Origin: Sandaracinobacteroides sayramensis | Lineage (GTDB): Bacteria; Pseudomonadota; Alphaproteobacteria; Sphingomonadales; Sphingomonadaceae | DNA length: 64,000 bases | Direction: 5' to 3' | Assembly: GCF_022014495.1 (NCBI RefSeq) | Contig: NZ_JAKLSQ010000019.1 | Span: 59,071 to 123,070, forward strand | Part shown: positions 26,615-36,083 of the stretch, in pieces | Numbering within the stretch: the stretch's first letter is position 1 | Layout of the letters: each line of letters starts with the position of its first letter | Program-made: the position numbers and the translations under genes | The notes under the pieces: generated by a model | The model's input: only the letters and a program-made list of their open reading frames with translations | Database searches by the model: none | Told to the model about the DNA's origin: nothing

Positions 26615-27346
26615 TCAGGCATGGGCTATCCAGCCGCGCCAGGTGAAAGCGGCGAAGAAGAGGCCGACATCGCGGAAACCCGCCTCGCGCAGCACCGCCT
26701 CATCCTCCGCCGGGTCCATCAGCGGCAGCATCGCCTCCACGGACTTGCGGGCGTCTTCCGCCTGCGCCGGTTCCGCGCCGGAGGCGACGGCATAGGCCGC
26801 GTAGCGCGAAAGCCAGACCGGCCGCTCAGCCGGCGTCTGCGGGAAGCTGCCGTGCGCCGCCACGAACGGCGCGCCCGGCCGCAGGCGGCGGTGGATTTCG
26901 CGCAGGGTGCGCAGGCGTTCCGCCCGGTCGAGGAAATGCAGCGTCAACAGGCAGGTGGCCGCGTCGAACGGCCCTTCCGGGGCGTCGTCGATCAGCCCTT
27001 CCACCAGTTCCACCTGCGCCGCGAGCGGACCGAGCGTCCGCTCCGCCAGATCCAGCATCGGGCGCGCCGGATCGACTCCGACGAACCGCCAGCCGGGGTG
27101 GGTGGAGGCGAGCGCCTTCAATTCCATTCCCCCGCCGGCGCCCAGCACGAGAACCCGCGCCTCCACCGGCGCCGCTTCGGACAGCAGCACGTCCGTCATG
27201 CGGTGCAGCGCTTCCAGCCCCGGAACGAAACGGGTCGGGCCCTCGGCATATCGGGCCACGACCTGCGCATCCTCGAAGGCCTTCAGGAAGGAGGCGGTGC
27301 CGGCATCCTGCGCCTCCCCCGACGATGGAGCCGATGTGTTTGCCAT
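26615..27346 (-). CDS. SAM-dependent methyltransferase, class I
   Basis: A 243-residue soluble protein. SAM-binding motif I is VLVLGAGGGMELKAL, followed by an acidic loop (FVGVDPARPML) and a motif IV-like segment (PFDAATCLLTLHFL). The start at 27346 follows GGAAAGG; the open frame upstream runs into tonB. The substrate is unknown. The gene follows tonB by 73 nt in the same direction, but a dyad in that gap (27370-27390) suggests separate control. Small methyltransferases are seen next to siderophore or stress genes, but no role is assigned here. Confidence 0.8.
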   Translation of the reverse strand: MANTSAPSSGEAQDAGTASFLKAFEDAQVVARYAEGPTRFVPGLEALHRMTDVLLSEAAPVEARVLVLGAGGGMELKALASTHPGWRFVGVDPARPMLDLAERTLGPLAAQVELVEGLIDDAPEGPFDAATCLLTLHFLDRAERLRTLREIHRRLRPGAPFVAAHGSFPQTPAERPVWLSRYAAYAVASGAEPAQAEDARKSVEAMLPLMDPAEDEAVLREAGFRDVGLFFAAFTWRGWIAHA

Positions 27347-27369
27347 ATACGCCTTTCCATGCTGGTATC

Positions 27370-27390
27370 GGGATATTGGAATGTTATCCC
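27370..27390. promoter_or_regulatory. inverted repeat before the methyltransferase gene
   Basis: GGGATA-N9-TATCCC, embedded in a wider ATATCG...CATATCG context, lies 24 nt upstream of the methyltransferase start codon in an otherwise AT-rich gap. The position suits an operator overlapping a promoter. The binding protein is unknown. Confidence 0.4.
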
Positions 27391-27419
27391 ATATCGTCAA
27401 TCCGAACAGGATCGGTGGC

Positions 27420-28100
27420 TTATCTGCGCAGGAAGAATTCCACCGGCACCACCAGTTCCAGCGTGTGGCCGGGGACGCTTTCCGGCGGTCCGGGCAGCGG
27501 CTGCGCCCGCCCGGGCAGGGCCACCGCCTCGTCGTCCAGCGCGCGGAAGCCGGAACTGCGCTCCAGCCGGGACGACAGCACCCGGCCCTCCCGGTCCATG
27601 ACGAAGCGCACATAAGGCACGCCCTGCTGCCGCCGCGCCTGCGCCGTTGAGGGATAGCGCTTCACGCGGTTGAGCTGGCCCAGCACCTGCGCCTGCCAGC
27701 TCGGCGCGTGGCTGGAGGGCGTGGCGGCGGCCGGCCTCGAAGCCGGCGCGCTGGTTTCGGCAACCGGCTCGTCCGCCTCCTCCCGCGTCGGCTCGGCCGG
27801 CGGCGTGGGCAGGGCGACGGCCGCGTTCGCGACCGGCGGAGTCCGCACCGGCTCTTCCACCGCCTTCGGGCGCGGCGGATCGGCCTTCACCTGCCTTGGC
27901 CCCTGCGGCCGTTCCGTCGGCGGCTCCGGCGGAGCGGCGGGCGGCGCCATGTCGATGAGGATCGCCGCTTCCGGCGCCGGCACAGCCGGAGAAGCGCCGG
28001 CCCAGCCGACCGCAAGCAGGATCGGCACCAGATGCGCCCCGATCGCGGCGGCAAGCGCCAGCCCCCAGCGGCGGCCGGCTCGGGAATCCGCCGGGATCAC
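27420..28100 (-). CDS. tonB: TonB energy transducer
   Basis: Periplasm-spanning protein of 226 residues. One N-terminal membrane anchor (LALAAAIGAHLVPILLAVGW) is followed by a Pro/Glu/Lys-rich linker and a C-terminal TonB domain (RVKRYPSTAQARRQQG, YVRFVMDREG, then a final beta strand LELVVPVEFFL). ATG overlaps the exbD stop (27.4/28.1 kb junction, ATGA at 28097-28100). Being in one unit with exbB, exbD and a receptor, it is probably a dedicated transducer for that receptor, though it could serve others. Confidence 0.94.
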   Translation of the reverse strand: MIPADSRAGRRWGLALAAAIGAHLVPILLAVGWAGASPAVPAPEAAILIDMAPPAAPPEPPTERPQGPRQVKADPPRPKAVEEPVRTPPVANAAVALPTPPAEPTREEADEPVAETSAPASRPAAATPSSHAPSWQAQVLGQLNRVKRYPSTAQARRQQGVPYVRFVMDREGRVLSSRLERSSGFRALDDEAVALPGRAQPLPGPPESVPGHTLELVVPVEFFLRR

Positions 28101-28519
28101 GCCGCCGTTCCGGCTTCCAGCCCGACCAGCGCCACCTTCAGATAGCCCGCCGCGCGCAGGGCGTTCATCGCCTGCATGACGATTTCGTAATCGACCGTCC
28201 GGTCGGCGCGCAGGAAAATGCGCTGCTCGCGGTCGCCGCCGCTGGCGGCGTCCAGGGCCTGCCCCAGATCGTCCGGGGTGACCGGCCGCTCGCCCAGCGC
28301 CATGCCGCCGTCCGAGCGGATCGACAGGAACAGCGGCCGGTCGGTCGCCGGCTGCGGCCGCGCGGTGGAAGCCGGCAGGTCGACCGGCACGCTCACCGTC
28401 GCCAGCGGCGCCGCCACCATGAAGATGATCAGCAGCACCAGCATCACGTCGATGAAAGGCGTGACGTTGATTTCATGCGCTTCCTCGGGCTCCTCGTCCC
28501 GTCGCAACCGAAGGCCCAT
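28097..28519 (-). CDS. exbD: ExbD biopolymer transport protein
   Basis: A 140-residue protein with one N-terminal membrane helix containing the conserved Asp (TPFIDVMLVLLIIFMVAAPL) and a periplasmic C-terminal domain. Asp in that helix is needed for proton-driven energising of TonB in known ExbBD systems. The gene lies between exbB (3 nt gap) and tonB (4 nt overlap). Length and motifs are standard. Confidence 0.95.
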   Translation of the reverse strand: MGLRLRRDEEPEEAHEINVTPFIDVMLVLLIIFMVAAPLATVSVPVDLPASTARPQPATDRPLFLSIRSDGGMALGERPVTPDDLGQALDAASGGDREQRIFLRADRTVDYEIVMQAMNALRAAGYLKVALVGLEAGTAA

Positions 28520-28522
28520 GGT

Positions 28523-29206
28523 TCAGCCGACCCGGATGCCGCGCGACAGATCCCGCGAGACTAGGCGGAGCACGGCCGCCGAACAGTCGGCCAGAAGCGC
28601 CTTCCAGGCGGCGATGCGGCGGGTGAAATGGTTGTAGAAGACGACCGCGGGGATCGCCGCTACAAGGCCGATGGCGGTTGCCAGCAGCGCCTCGGCAATG
28701 CCGGGGGCGACGACGGCGAGATTGGTGGTCTGGGCGGCGGAAATGCCGATGAAGGCGTTCATGATCCCCCAGACGGTGCCGAACAGGCCGATGAAGGGGG
28801 CGGTGGCGCCGATCGTCGCCAGCAGGCCGATGCCGCGCGCCATGCGGCGGCCGAGCGCCGCCTCGATCCGCTCGAAACGCGACACCACCCGTTCCTTCAC
28901 CCCCTCGCGGTCGTCGAGCGCGTCGGTGGAAAGCCGGAGTTCGGCGAGCGCCGCCGCCACCAGCGGCGAGGCCGCCAGCTGCGGGTGCCCGGCGATGTCG
29001 GCCAGCGACAACGCGCCGTCGATGAGGGCATGCTCGCGGCGCTCGGCGGCGATCGCGGCGCGCAGTTCCAGCGATTTCGCCACCAGCACGGTCCAGGTGA
29101 CAATCGAGGCGAGGGCGAGGCCGATGATGACCGCCTTCACCACCCAGTCCGCCGCCCAGAACATGCCCCAGGCGGTCAGCTCCTGCGGCAGGGAAGCGGC
29201 GATCAC
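28523..29206 (-). CDS. exbB: ExbB/TolQ/MotA-family proton channel
   Basis: Inner-membrane protein of 227 residues with three helices. The family signature is clear: [20 protein letters not shown] followed by GIMNAFIGI and [21 protein letters not shown] chose a GTG start at 29206 that overlaps the receptor stop (GTGA), because homologues begin about ten residues before the first helix and no ATG fits; the open frame upstream is inside the receptor gene. It forms the proton channel with ExbD. Translation is probably coupled to the receptor gene. Confidence 0.9.
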   Translation of the reverse strand: MIAASLPQELTAWGMFWAADWVVKAVIIGLALASIVTWTVLVAKSLELRAAIAAERREHALIDGALSLADIAGHPQLAASPLVAAALAELRLSTDALDDREGVKERVVSRFERIEAALGRRMARGIGLLATIGATAPFIGLFGTVWGIMNAFIGISAAQTTNLAVVAPGIAEALLATAIGLVAAIPAVVFYNHFTRRIAAWKALLADCSAAVLRLVSRDLSRGIRVG

Positions 29207-31770
29207 AGCTGATACCTGAGCTGCACCTGGGCGTTGCGCGGCTGCTGCCAGAAGAGCTGCATGCCATCGTCGGTGGGCGCGAAATATTTCCTGTCGAAGA
29301 GATTGCCCACGTTCAGCTGCACGGACAGTTTCTCGCTGATGCGGTAGCGCGCCATCAGGTCGGCCACCAGATAGGCTTTCTGCTCCAGCTTCGGCACGCC
29401 CGCCACCTCGGCCGCCACCGGGTGGGAATAGGTGGAACTCTGCCAGCGCGCGCCGCCGCCGATGGTCGCGCCGCTGAGGGCGCCCGGCAGGTCGTAGCTG
29501 GTGAAGAGGTTGAACTGCCGGCGCGGGATCAGGCTGTTGAACGACTGGTCGGTCGGGAGGAGGCTGCCCTCGCGTTCCGGCTCGGTGACCTTGAACTGGC
29601 TGTAGCCGGCGGTGACATGCCATTTGGGCAGTATCTCGCCCGCGACCTCCGCCTCGAAGCCCTCGCTCACCACGCCGTCGACGGTGATGTAGGAAAGCCG
29701 GACCGGCCCTCCGGGGTTCGACGGGTCTTCCGGCACCAGCTTGTCATACTGGCCGACATTGCGCTGCTCCATCCGGTAGAAGGAGATGGCGGCGTTCAGC
29801 CGGCCGTCGAGGAACTCGCCCTTCACGCCCGCCTCATAGGTGTTGCCCTCCACCGGCGGCAGCAGCTTGTTGGCGTCGTCGCGGTAGTTCTGCGGCTGGA
29901 AGATGCTGGTGTAGCTGGCGTAGAGGGACAGGCTCTCGATCGGGGTGACGACGATCCCGGCATAGGGCACGAACTTGTCTTCGGAACTGAAGCTGTTCCC
30001 CTTCGTCTTGATGTCGTCCACGCGGTAATCGATCATCCGCACGCCGAGGATCAGCTTGATCGGGTCCACCACCGTGATCCGGCTGGCGGCGTAGAAGGCG
30101 TCCTGCTTGATCATATGGTCCTTGTAGTTGTTCGGCCGGATCAGGAACTGCGGCATCGGCGCCGAGCCGTCGAACTCGAACACGCTGGGCGTGTTGGCGA
30201 TGGTGACGGAACCGGGTGCGCCGTCCGCCACGAAATGCTCGCGCGAACGGTCGTAGCCGAACACAAGGTCGTGCTCGCGGCCCAGCAGCGTGTACTTGCC
30301 GTCCACCTGCAGGTTCACGTCGTTCTTCACATTCTCGACCTGGTAGACGCCGGCATAGCCCGGAACCGGAAAGACGAAGCCGAAGAAGGACATGAAGGAC
30401 TTGCCCGTGGCCGGGTCGATCGGCCGGGGGTAGAAGAGCGCGATCCGCGATTCCGAATCGCGCTCGCCGCGGGTGTAGCTGGCCCGCGCCGTCCAGCCGT
30501 TGCCGAAGTCGTGCTCGGCGCGAACGAAGGCGTTGGTGTATTCGCTGCGCCAGTAGGACCAGTCGGGCGCGGTGTTGGTGCGGCGGTCGAGGTCGAGGCG
30601 GATCACCTCCATGTCGTCGTCGATCGTCCAGGCTGGGATCCCGCCCCAGGTGGGGCTGTTGCTGTAATTGTTCTGGAAGCTGACGCCGGCCGACAGCAGC
30701 GTGTTCTCGCCGATATCCTGCTCCAGCGTTCCGAACAGCAGGTAGTCCTGCTGCTTCATGCGGTCCATGTAGCTCTTCTGCCGGTCGTAATCGATGACGA
30801 AGCGCACCCGCGTGGAGCCGCTGTCGCTGACGGGCGTGTTGACGTCCAGCGTCGCCCCGAAGTGCGACCAGCTTCCGGCCTCGACGGAGAAGCTGGCCGC
30901 CAGTACGTCGCTGTCGGCGCGCTTGCGCACCATGTTGATCATGGCGGACGGGCTGCCGGTGCCCACCAGCAGCCCGCCCGAGCCGCGCAGCACCTCGATC
31001 CGGTCGTAGAGCACCGTGTTGCCGAGGACTTCGCCGGCGCTCCACTGCTCGTCGATGCTGGTGCGGACTCCGTCGATCAGATAGCTGTCGATCTTGAACC
31101 CGCGCGAGAAGAGGCTGCCGCGGTTGCTTTCGTAGCGGTTGATCGAAAGCCCGGCGGTGTGCTCGATCACATCGACGAAATTCTCGATCCGCCGGTCGTC
31201 CATCACCTGCCGGGTGATGACGGTGACGGACTGCGGCGTCTCGCGGATCGTCAGCGGCAGTCGGGTCGCCACACCGACCGAGCGCGCGGTGTAGGAGCCG
31301 GTGCCCTCGGTGACGGCGACATGGCGGGCGGCAAGCCCGCCGCTGGCGGCGCCCTCCCCTTCCACCCGCACCGGCCCCAGCAGGATGGCGTCGGCCGATT
31401 GCGGCGCGCGCTCCAGCGTGACGAGATTGCCGTTGATGCGGAAGGTGAAGCCGGTGCCGGTCAGCAACTGGCTAAGCGCCTGCGCCGGCGCCAGCGAGCC
31501 GACGGCGCCCGGCGAGGAGAGACCGCGGATCTGGGCGGCGTCGACGCTGACCTGCAGGCCCGACTGCTGGCCGAAATCGGTGAGCGCGTCGTTCAGCGAT
31601 TGCGCCGGGATGTTGAAGCCGCGCGCCGCCGACTGGTCGGCCGACGCCTGTGCCATGGCCGCGCCCGGCGCCGCCACGACGCCGATCAGCGCCGTCGCCA
31701 GCAGCAAGCCCGCAAACCCCGTCCGCCCGCGAACCCCGTCGACGGAACCCATAACCCCTTGCCGCACCAT
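29203..31770 (-). CDS. TonB-dependent siderophore-type receptor with N-terminal signalling domain
   Basis: An 855-residue transducer-type receptor. The signal peptide ends near AAMAQAS. Residues of about 45-125 are an STN/secretin N-terminal domain ([20 protein letters not shown] ... [13 protein letters not shown]), which in FecA/FpvA systems contacts FecR. The plug and barrel follow, ending in LRYQL. The start at 31770 has a good GGGAG site; a TTG at 31818 is less likely. It lies 151 nt after fecR and overlaps exbB, making a sigma-FecR-receptor-ExbBD-TonB cassette. Two TTGCAA hexamers at 11-bp spacing lie upstream (31813-31829). The ligand is unknown, probably a siderophore. Confidence 0.92.
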   Translation of the reverse strand: MVRQGVMGSVDGVRGRTGFAGLLLATALIGVVAAPGAAMAQASADQSAARGFNIPAQSLNDALTDFGQQSGLQVSVDAAQIRGLSSPGAVGSLAPAQALSQLLTGTGFTFRINGNLVTLERAPQSADAILLGPVRVEGEGAASGGLAARHVAVTEGTGSYTARSVGVATRLPLTIRETPQSVTVITRQVMDDRRIENFVDVIEHTAGLSINRYESNRGSLFSRGFKIDSYLIDGVRTSIDEQWSAGEVLGNTVLYDRIEVLRGSGGLLVGTGSPSAMINMVRKRADSDVLAASFSVEAGSWSHFGATLDVNTPVSDSGSTRVRFVIDYDRQKSYMDRMKQQDYLLFGTLEQDIGENTLLSAGVSFQNNYSNSPTWGGIPAWTIDDDMEVIRLDLDRRTNTAPDWSYWRSEYTNAFVRAEHDFGNGWTARASYTRGERDSESRIALFYPRPIDPATGKSFMSFFGFVFPVPGYAGVYQVENVKNDVNLQVDGKYTLLGREHDLVFGYDRSREHFVADGAPGSVTIANTPSVFEFDGSAPMPQFLIRPNNYKDHMIKQDAFYAASRITVVDPIKLILGVRMIDYRVDDIKTKGNSFSSEDKFVPYAGIVVTPIESLSLYASYTSIFQPQNYRDDANKLLPPVEGNTYEAGVKGEFLDGRLNAAISFYRMEQRNVGQYDKLVPEDPSNPGGPVRLSYITVDGVVSEGFEAEVAGEILPKWHVTAGYSQFKVTEPEREGSLLPTDQSFNSLIPRRQFNLFTSYDLPGALSGATIGGGARWQSSTYSHPVAAEVAGVPKLEQKAYLVADLMARYRISEKLSVQLNVGNLFDRKYFAPTDDGMQLFWQQPRNAQVQLRYQL

Positions 31771-31870
31771 GCCTGCTCCCATTCCATTCGATTTCCGGGC
31801 GGGACGCAGATATTGCAAATGACTTGCAAGAGCGTGCGCGCCTCAAATGTTCAACGAATGAGGGCGGGCG

Positions 31871-31894
31871 CTTTTCGGCGGAAAATGCCGAAAG
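31871..31894. repeat. hairpin in the fecR-receptor gap
   Basis: TTTCGGC and GCCGAAAG arms with a 7-nt loop, located about 30 nt past the fecR stop codon and 100 nt before the receptor start. No T-run follows in the reading direction. It could attenuate or protect the transcript between the regulators and the receptor, whose levels usually differ. Confidence 0.35.
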
Positions 31895-31921
31895 CCCGAA
31901 AAAATCGCACAAGACGCTGTT

Positions 31922-32911
31922 TCAGTTGAAGGAAATAATCACCAGCCAGGGCGAGATGCGCTGCACACGCGCCGCATGCGCCTGCCCCAGCGCCTCCACA
32001 GCGGCGACCGGGTCGGCAAGGTCATAGACGCCGGTGACCCGCGCCTCGCGCAGGCCCGGCCCGGTGGCCAGGAGAACGCCGCCATACCAGGGCCGCAGCT
32101 CGTCTATCACCTCGCCGACCGGCCGGTCGCTGGCGATCAGCTTGCGATCGGTCCAGGCGGCGATCCGGTCGGCACGGACCTGCTGGCGCCGGGCGTCGCC
32201 GCTCCAGCGGATGTCGATCCGCTGGCCGCCCCCCAGCCGTTCCGAAAGCGGCGGCTCGCCGTCCGGATAGTCCACCTGCACCAGCCCGTGCCGCACCGCG
32301 ACGCTGGCGCCGTCTTCTTCGAGGCCCATTTCGAAGCCGGTGCCGAGCACGGTCGTCCGCAGCCCCCCCGCCTCCACCCGGAACGGCCGGGCCGGATCGC
32401 GCCGGACTTCGAAATAGGCCCGCCCGCGCAGCAGGCGAACGCGGCGCTCCCCGCTCTCATAGGCGACGGCAATGGCGCTGCCGGGGCCAAGATCGACCCG
32501 GCTTCCGTCTTCCAGCCGCACGTCGCGAAGCTCGGCGGTGCCGGTCAGATGGTCGGCCTGCAGGCGCAGCAGCGCCCCGGGCGCCGCGACGATGGCGAGG
32601 CAGGCGGCCGCCAGCGCCGCCGCCATCCACCGCGCCGGGCGATGCCGAGAACGGGCGGAAGGCTGCGCGGCGGAGAAACCAGCCCCCCAATGGCGCGAAT
32701 GCGCGGGCGGCGTTGCGGCGATGAGGGCGGAGATGCGCTGCGTCTCGGCCCAGGCGGCGGCATTCGCCTGGCCCGCCGCCAGCCAGGCCTCGAAATCCGC
32801 GCGCCGGCCCGGGTCGTCCGGATCGTCCTGCAACAGGATCAGCCAGTCGGTCGCCTCGCGGCCGGCGCGGGCGCGATCCTCCTCGCTGTCATCCTGCCGT
32901 GCCGCCGCCAT
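31922..32911 (-). CDS. FecR-family anti-sigma/transmembrane sensor
   Basis: A 329-residue inner-membrane regulator. The cytoplasmic N-terminal part (DWLILLQDDPDDPGRRADFE, with the AWAETQRI segment) is the anti-sigma region. One membrane helix (AAALAAACLAIVAAPGALL) follows, then the periplasmic FecR domain (GSRVDLGPGSAIAVAY, RAYFEVRRDPARPF) and a short C-terminal DUF4974-like region. ATG at 32911 is preceded by GGAAGGGG. It sits 127 nt after the ECF sigma gene and upstream of the STN-bearing receptor, the classic cell-surface signalling order. Confidence 0.93.
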   Translation of the reverse strand: MAAARQDDSEEDRARAGREATDWLILLQDDPDDPGRRADFEAWLAAGQANAAAWAETQRISALIAATPPAHSRHWGAGFSAAQPSARSRHRPARWMAAALAAACLAIVAAPGALLRLQADHLTGTAELRDVRLEDGSRVDLGPGSAIAVAYESGERRVRLLRGRAYFEVRRDPARPFRVEAGGLRTTVLGTGFEMGLEEDGASVAVRHGLVQVDYPDGEPPLSERLGGGQRIDIRWSGDARRQQVRADRIAAWTDRKLIASDRPVGEVIDELRPWYGGVLLATGPGLREARVTGVYDLADPVAAVEALGQAHAARVQRISPWLVIISFN

Positions 32912-33038
32912 GCTTCCCCTTCCGTCCGCCCCGTACGGCGAATGCGCAATCGCGCCCGACCCGCCGAACGCTTCGCCCCTTTCCTTCCATAGACGTATGA
33001 AGGCGAGGCTTTTTCGCGGAAATGCGCTTTCCCCCATG

Positions 33039-33584
33039 TCAGCCGGCCCGGCGCAGACGCGCGCGGCAGCGTTCGACGCCGTCCGCGACCAGTTCATGGG
33101 CAACGGTGACCGACACGCCCAGCCGGGCGGCGATCTCCTTCAGCTTCGCGCCCCCCAGCCGGTGCATCTCGACCGCGATCCGGGTCCGCTCGGGCAGGCC
33201 TTCCAGCACTTCCAGCACCAGGCGCAGCTCGTCCTTCGAAAAGGCCGTGGCTTCCGGCGTGGGGCTGTCGCCGGGCATCCGCACCGCTTCCGCGTCCAGC
33301 CCCTCGACGAAATGCCGCTGCTCGAAGCGGCTGCGGCGGCGCCCGTCCAGCGCCAGGTTGCGGACGATGCGGTAGAGATAGCCGGCCGGCTCCTCCAGCG
33401 GGCGCAGGCGCGCGGCGGCGCCGATCCGCGTCCAGGCCTCCTGCACCACATCCTCGGCGGCGGCGCGGTCGCCGGTGATGCTGGCGGCGTAGTTCACCAG
33501 CTCGCCGCGATGCGTCCGGTAGAGACTGAGAATCCTGTCCGTCTGCGACACGCCCGCGCCAATCCCATCCAGCGGGCCGCACAT
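33039..33584 (-). CDS. ECF sigma factor, FecI-like
   Basis: A 181-residue RNA polymerase sigma-70 factor of the extracytoplasmic type. Region 2 (LYRTHRGELVNYAASI, EDVVQEAWTRI, GYLYRIVRNLALDGRRR) and region 4 (LPERTRIAVEMHRLGGAKLK, EIAARLGVS) are complete. The start at 33584 was chosen by family length; the open frame extends much further upstream with no similarity. It should be activated by FecR when the receptor binds its ligand and should transcribe the receptor-exbBD-tonB genes. Confidence 0.92.
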   Translation of the reverse strand: MCGPLDGIGAGVSQTDRILSLYRTHRGELVNYAASITGDRAAAEDVVQEAWTRIGAAARLRPLEEPAGYLYRIVRNLALDGRRRSRFEQRHFVEGLDAEAVRMPGDSPTPEATAFSKDELRLVLEVLEGLPERTRIAVEMHRLGGAKLKEIAARLGVSVTVAHELVADGVERCRARLRRAG

Positions 33585-33707
33585 CCGTTTCGAGCCCCGC
33601 GACCATCCGCAAGCTAATGAGAATAGGTCGCAGAAAATTCCATAGCCAGAGCTCCTCCACGCCGCAACAGCCTCGTGCCGATGCGGCAGCGGCCTCAAGC
33701 GAAAATG

Positions 33708-33748
33708 CAGTACATTCGTACTAAAACTGTAACGGTACAGATGTACTG
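33708..33748. promoter_or_regulatory. symmetric GTAC array before a receptor gene
   Basis: The outer arms CAGTACAT (33708-33715) and ATGTACTG (33741-33748) are perfect inverted repeats, with an inner CTGTA-ACGG-TACAG palindrome (33727-33740). Four GTAC tetramers start at 33710, 33718, 33735 and 33743, giving mirror-symmetric spacing of 8, 17 and 8 nt. The array ends 41 nt before the TBDR start codon, so it probably overlaps the promoter and acts as an operator for an unidentified repressor; the fused TetR protein nearby is one candidate. Confidence 0.6.
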
Positions 33749-33789
33749 GCCCTCCTCGAATCGCCCCTGTTTTCGAATCGAGAGAGATC

Positions 33790-36060
33790 ATGACCAGCCC
33801 AAGCCGCAAAGCCGTACATCTGACTTTCCTCGCCTCGGCCAGCGGCCTCGGCCTGCTGGCCGCGACGCCGGTGCTGGCGCAGGCCGACATGTCAGTCGAC
33901 TCCGGCTCGCACCTGGACGAGATCGTCGTCACCGCGCAGCGGCGCTCGGAAAACAGCCAGCGAATCCCGCTTTCGGTGCTTGCCGTCAGCGGCGACACCA
34001 TCGAGGCCTCGGGCTATCGCGACGTCACCGATCTCCAGTATCTGGCGCCGGGCGTGCAATATGACCCGACGCAGGGCGCCGCCTTCCAGATCCGGGGCGT
34101 CGGCACCACTTCGTTCGACTTCTCCAACGCCAAGTCGGTCAGCGTCGTCGTCGACGATGTGGTGATGGACGGGCAGCGGGCGAACGGCCTCATCGGCCTT
34201 GTCGACATCGCCGGCGTCGAAGTGCTGATGGGGCCGCAGGGCACGCTGTTCGGCAAGAACTCCACCTCCGGCGTGATTTCCGTGCGCACCAACCGGCCGC
34301 AACTGGGAGTCACCTCGGTTCGCGCCTCCGCCAGCTATGGCGAGCACAACGACCGGGCGCTGAACGCCACCGTAAACGTGCCGCTGGGCGACGAGGCGGC
34401 GCTGCGCATTTCCGCCTTCGACCAGGGGCAGGACGGCTTCGGCCGCAACGTGACGCTGAACAGGCAGATCGGCCAGGTCCACCAATATGGCGGCCGCCTG
34501 CGGCTGCTGGTGGAGCCGATGGAAAGCTTCAACATCACCCTCTCGGCCGACTATGCCCACCACTGGGACAGCAGCGTGCGCACCCCGGTTTCCGGGCAGA
34601 CGGCGGCGGTGACGAAGATGCTGAACGACCTCGGCGTCTTCCCGGGCGAGCGCAACGCCGACACCGCGGACTCCCAGTTCGGCGAGATCGAGACCGAGGA
34701 ATGGGGCATTTCCGCCCGCATCGAGACCCGCCTGGCCGGGCACGACCTCACCTCGATCAGCGCCTTCCGCTCGACGCTCTACAACAACGCCACCCCGGCG
34801 AACCTGCTGCCGATCGACCAGTTCGCTTTCATCCCCTTCAACTTCGGCCATCTGACGACCGAGAAGGTCAGCCAGGAGCTGCATTTCGCCTCGCCGTCCG
34901 ACCAGCCGATCACCTATCTCGTCGGCCTCTTCTACAACCGGCTGCAGGCCACGCAGACGCAATATCAGTGGGCGACGCTCGGCGCCCCGATGCCGCGCCC
35001 GGTCCTCTACGCGCTGACCGGTGCGATCGGGGTGGACGGCAACACCTCGCTGTTCCGCGCCGTCAACGAGACGATGGCCGCCTTCGGCCAGGCGCAATTC
35101 GAAATCACCGAACAGTTCCGGGTGACGCTGGGCGCGCGCTACACGCACGACAACAACTCCCAGTCGCTCGACTATATCCACACCGATCCCGTCCGCGTGA
35201 CCGGCTACAACCCCGTCTTCGTCGGCACCAGCGCGCCGCCGGTCTATCGTTCCGGCCGGGTGAAGGGCGACAATTTCTCGTTCCGGGTGGCGCCCGAATA
35301 CCGCATCACCGACAATGCGATGGTCTATGCCTCCTTCTCCACCGGCTACAAGCCGGCGGGCATCGCCTTCGTCGGCAACCGCTACGCCCCCTATGATGCG
35401 GAAACGGTGAAGGCGTGGGAAATCGGCCTGAAGTCCGAATGGTTCGACCGCCGCCTGCGCTTCAACATCAACGCCTTCCGCTCCGACTTCAAGGACTTCC
35501 AGGCGACCATCCTGACGGAAGTGCCGGACGGCGCCGGCGGCACGCTGCTGGCGACCGCCATCGGCAACGCCGGCGGCTTGCGCAGCCAGGGCCTGGAGAC
35601 GACCATCGCCGTCCGCCCGGCGTCGTTCCTGTCGATCAGCGCGTCCGGCACCTACACCGACGCCGTCTTCACCGACTATCGCTACAACGACACCACCGAC
35701 TACACCGACACGCAGCTTCCCAACGCCCCCAAATGGTCGGCGACGATCGCCGCCGACATCGACCAGCCGGTGTCGGACGGCTGGCGGCTGAAGGCCCATG
35801 CCGACTACGCCTGGCGCGACAAATACTGGACGGTGGTGGGCCAGCCGGAATGGTCGTTCGTGCCCTCCTACGGGCTGGCCAACGCCCGGCTGAGCGTGGT
35901 TTCCGCCAACGACCGCTTCGAGGTGGGCGCCTATGCCCGCAACCTCTTCGACACCTGGTTCTCGACCGGCTACCAGATCTACGGGAACCTCGGCCTGCTG
36001 CACTACACCTCGCCCAATGCCCGGCGGACGGTGGGCGCCTTCGTGAACGTGAACTTCTGA
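33790..36060 (+). CDS. TonB-dependent receptor upstream of a phosphodiesterase gene
   Basis: A 756-residue outer-membrane receptor. The signal peptide (AATPVLAQAD) is followed by a TonB box (EIVVTAQRR) and a plug (VEVLMGPQGTLFGKNSTSGV). The barrel ends with VNVNF. It has no STN domain, and the ECF cassette reads away from it. It is followed after 23 nt by a PI-PLC-C1-like enzyme and then a GPH-type transporter, so uptake of a phosphorylated or inositol-like compound is an attractive guess. The sequence class (iron-complex-type, with IVVTAQ box) does not define the ligand. Confidence 0.9.
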   Translation: MTSPSRKAVHLTFLASASGLGLLAATPVLAQADMSVDSGSHLDEIVVTAQRRSENSQRIPLSVLAVSGDTIEASGYRDVTDLQYLAPGVQYDPTQGAAFQIRGVGTTSFDFSNAKSVSVVVDDVVMDGQRANGLIGLVDIAGVEVLMGPQGTLFGKNSTSGVISVRTNRPQLGVTSVRASASYGEHNDRALNATVNVPLGDEAALRISAFDQGQDGFGRNVTLNRQIGQVHQYGGRLRLLVEPMESFNITLSADYAHHWDSSVRTPVSGQTAAVTKMLNDLGVFPGERNADTADSQFGEIETEEWGISARIETRLAGHDLTSISAFRSTLYNNATPANLLPIDQFAFIPFNFGHLTTEKVSQELHFASPSDQPITYLVGLFYNRLQATQTQYQWATLGAPMPRPVLYALTGAIGVDGNTSLFRAVNETMAAFGQAQFEITEQFRVTLGARYTHDNNSQSLDYIHTDPVRVTGYNPVFVGTSAPPVYRSGRVKGDNFSFRVAPEYRITDNAMVYASFSTGYKPAGIAFVGNRYAPYDAETVKAWEIGLKSEWFDRRLRFNINAFRSDFKDFQATILTEVPDGAGGTLLATAIGNAGGLRSQGLETTIAVRPASFLSISASGTYTDAVFTDYRYNDTTDYTDTQLPNAPKWSATIAADIDQPVSDGWRLKAHADYAWRDKYWTVVGQPEWSFVPSYGLANARLSVVSANDRFEVGAYARNLFDTWFSTGYQIYGNLGLLHYTSPNARRTVGAFVNVNF

Positions 36061-36083
36061 TCGCCCGGAACGGAGAGACCGCC

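Noticed and set aside
33585..34001. N-terminal extension of the ECF sigma frame
   Set aside because: It would run through the GTAC array and into the divergent receptor gene; sigma-like sequence starts only after 33584.
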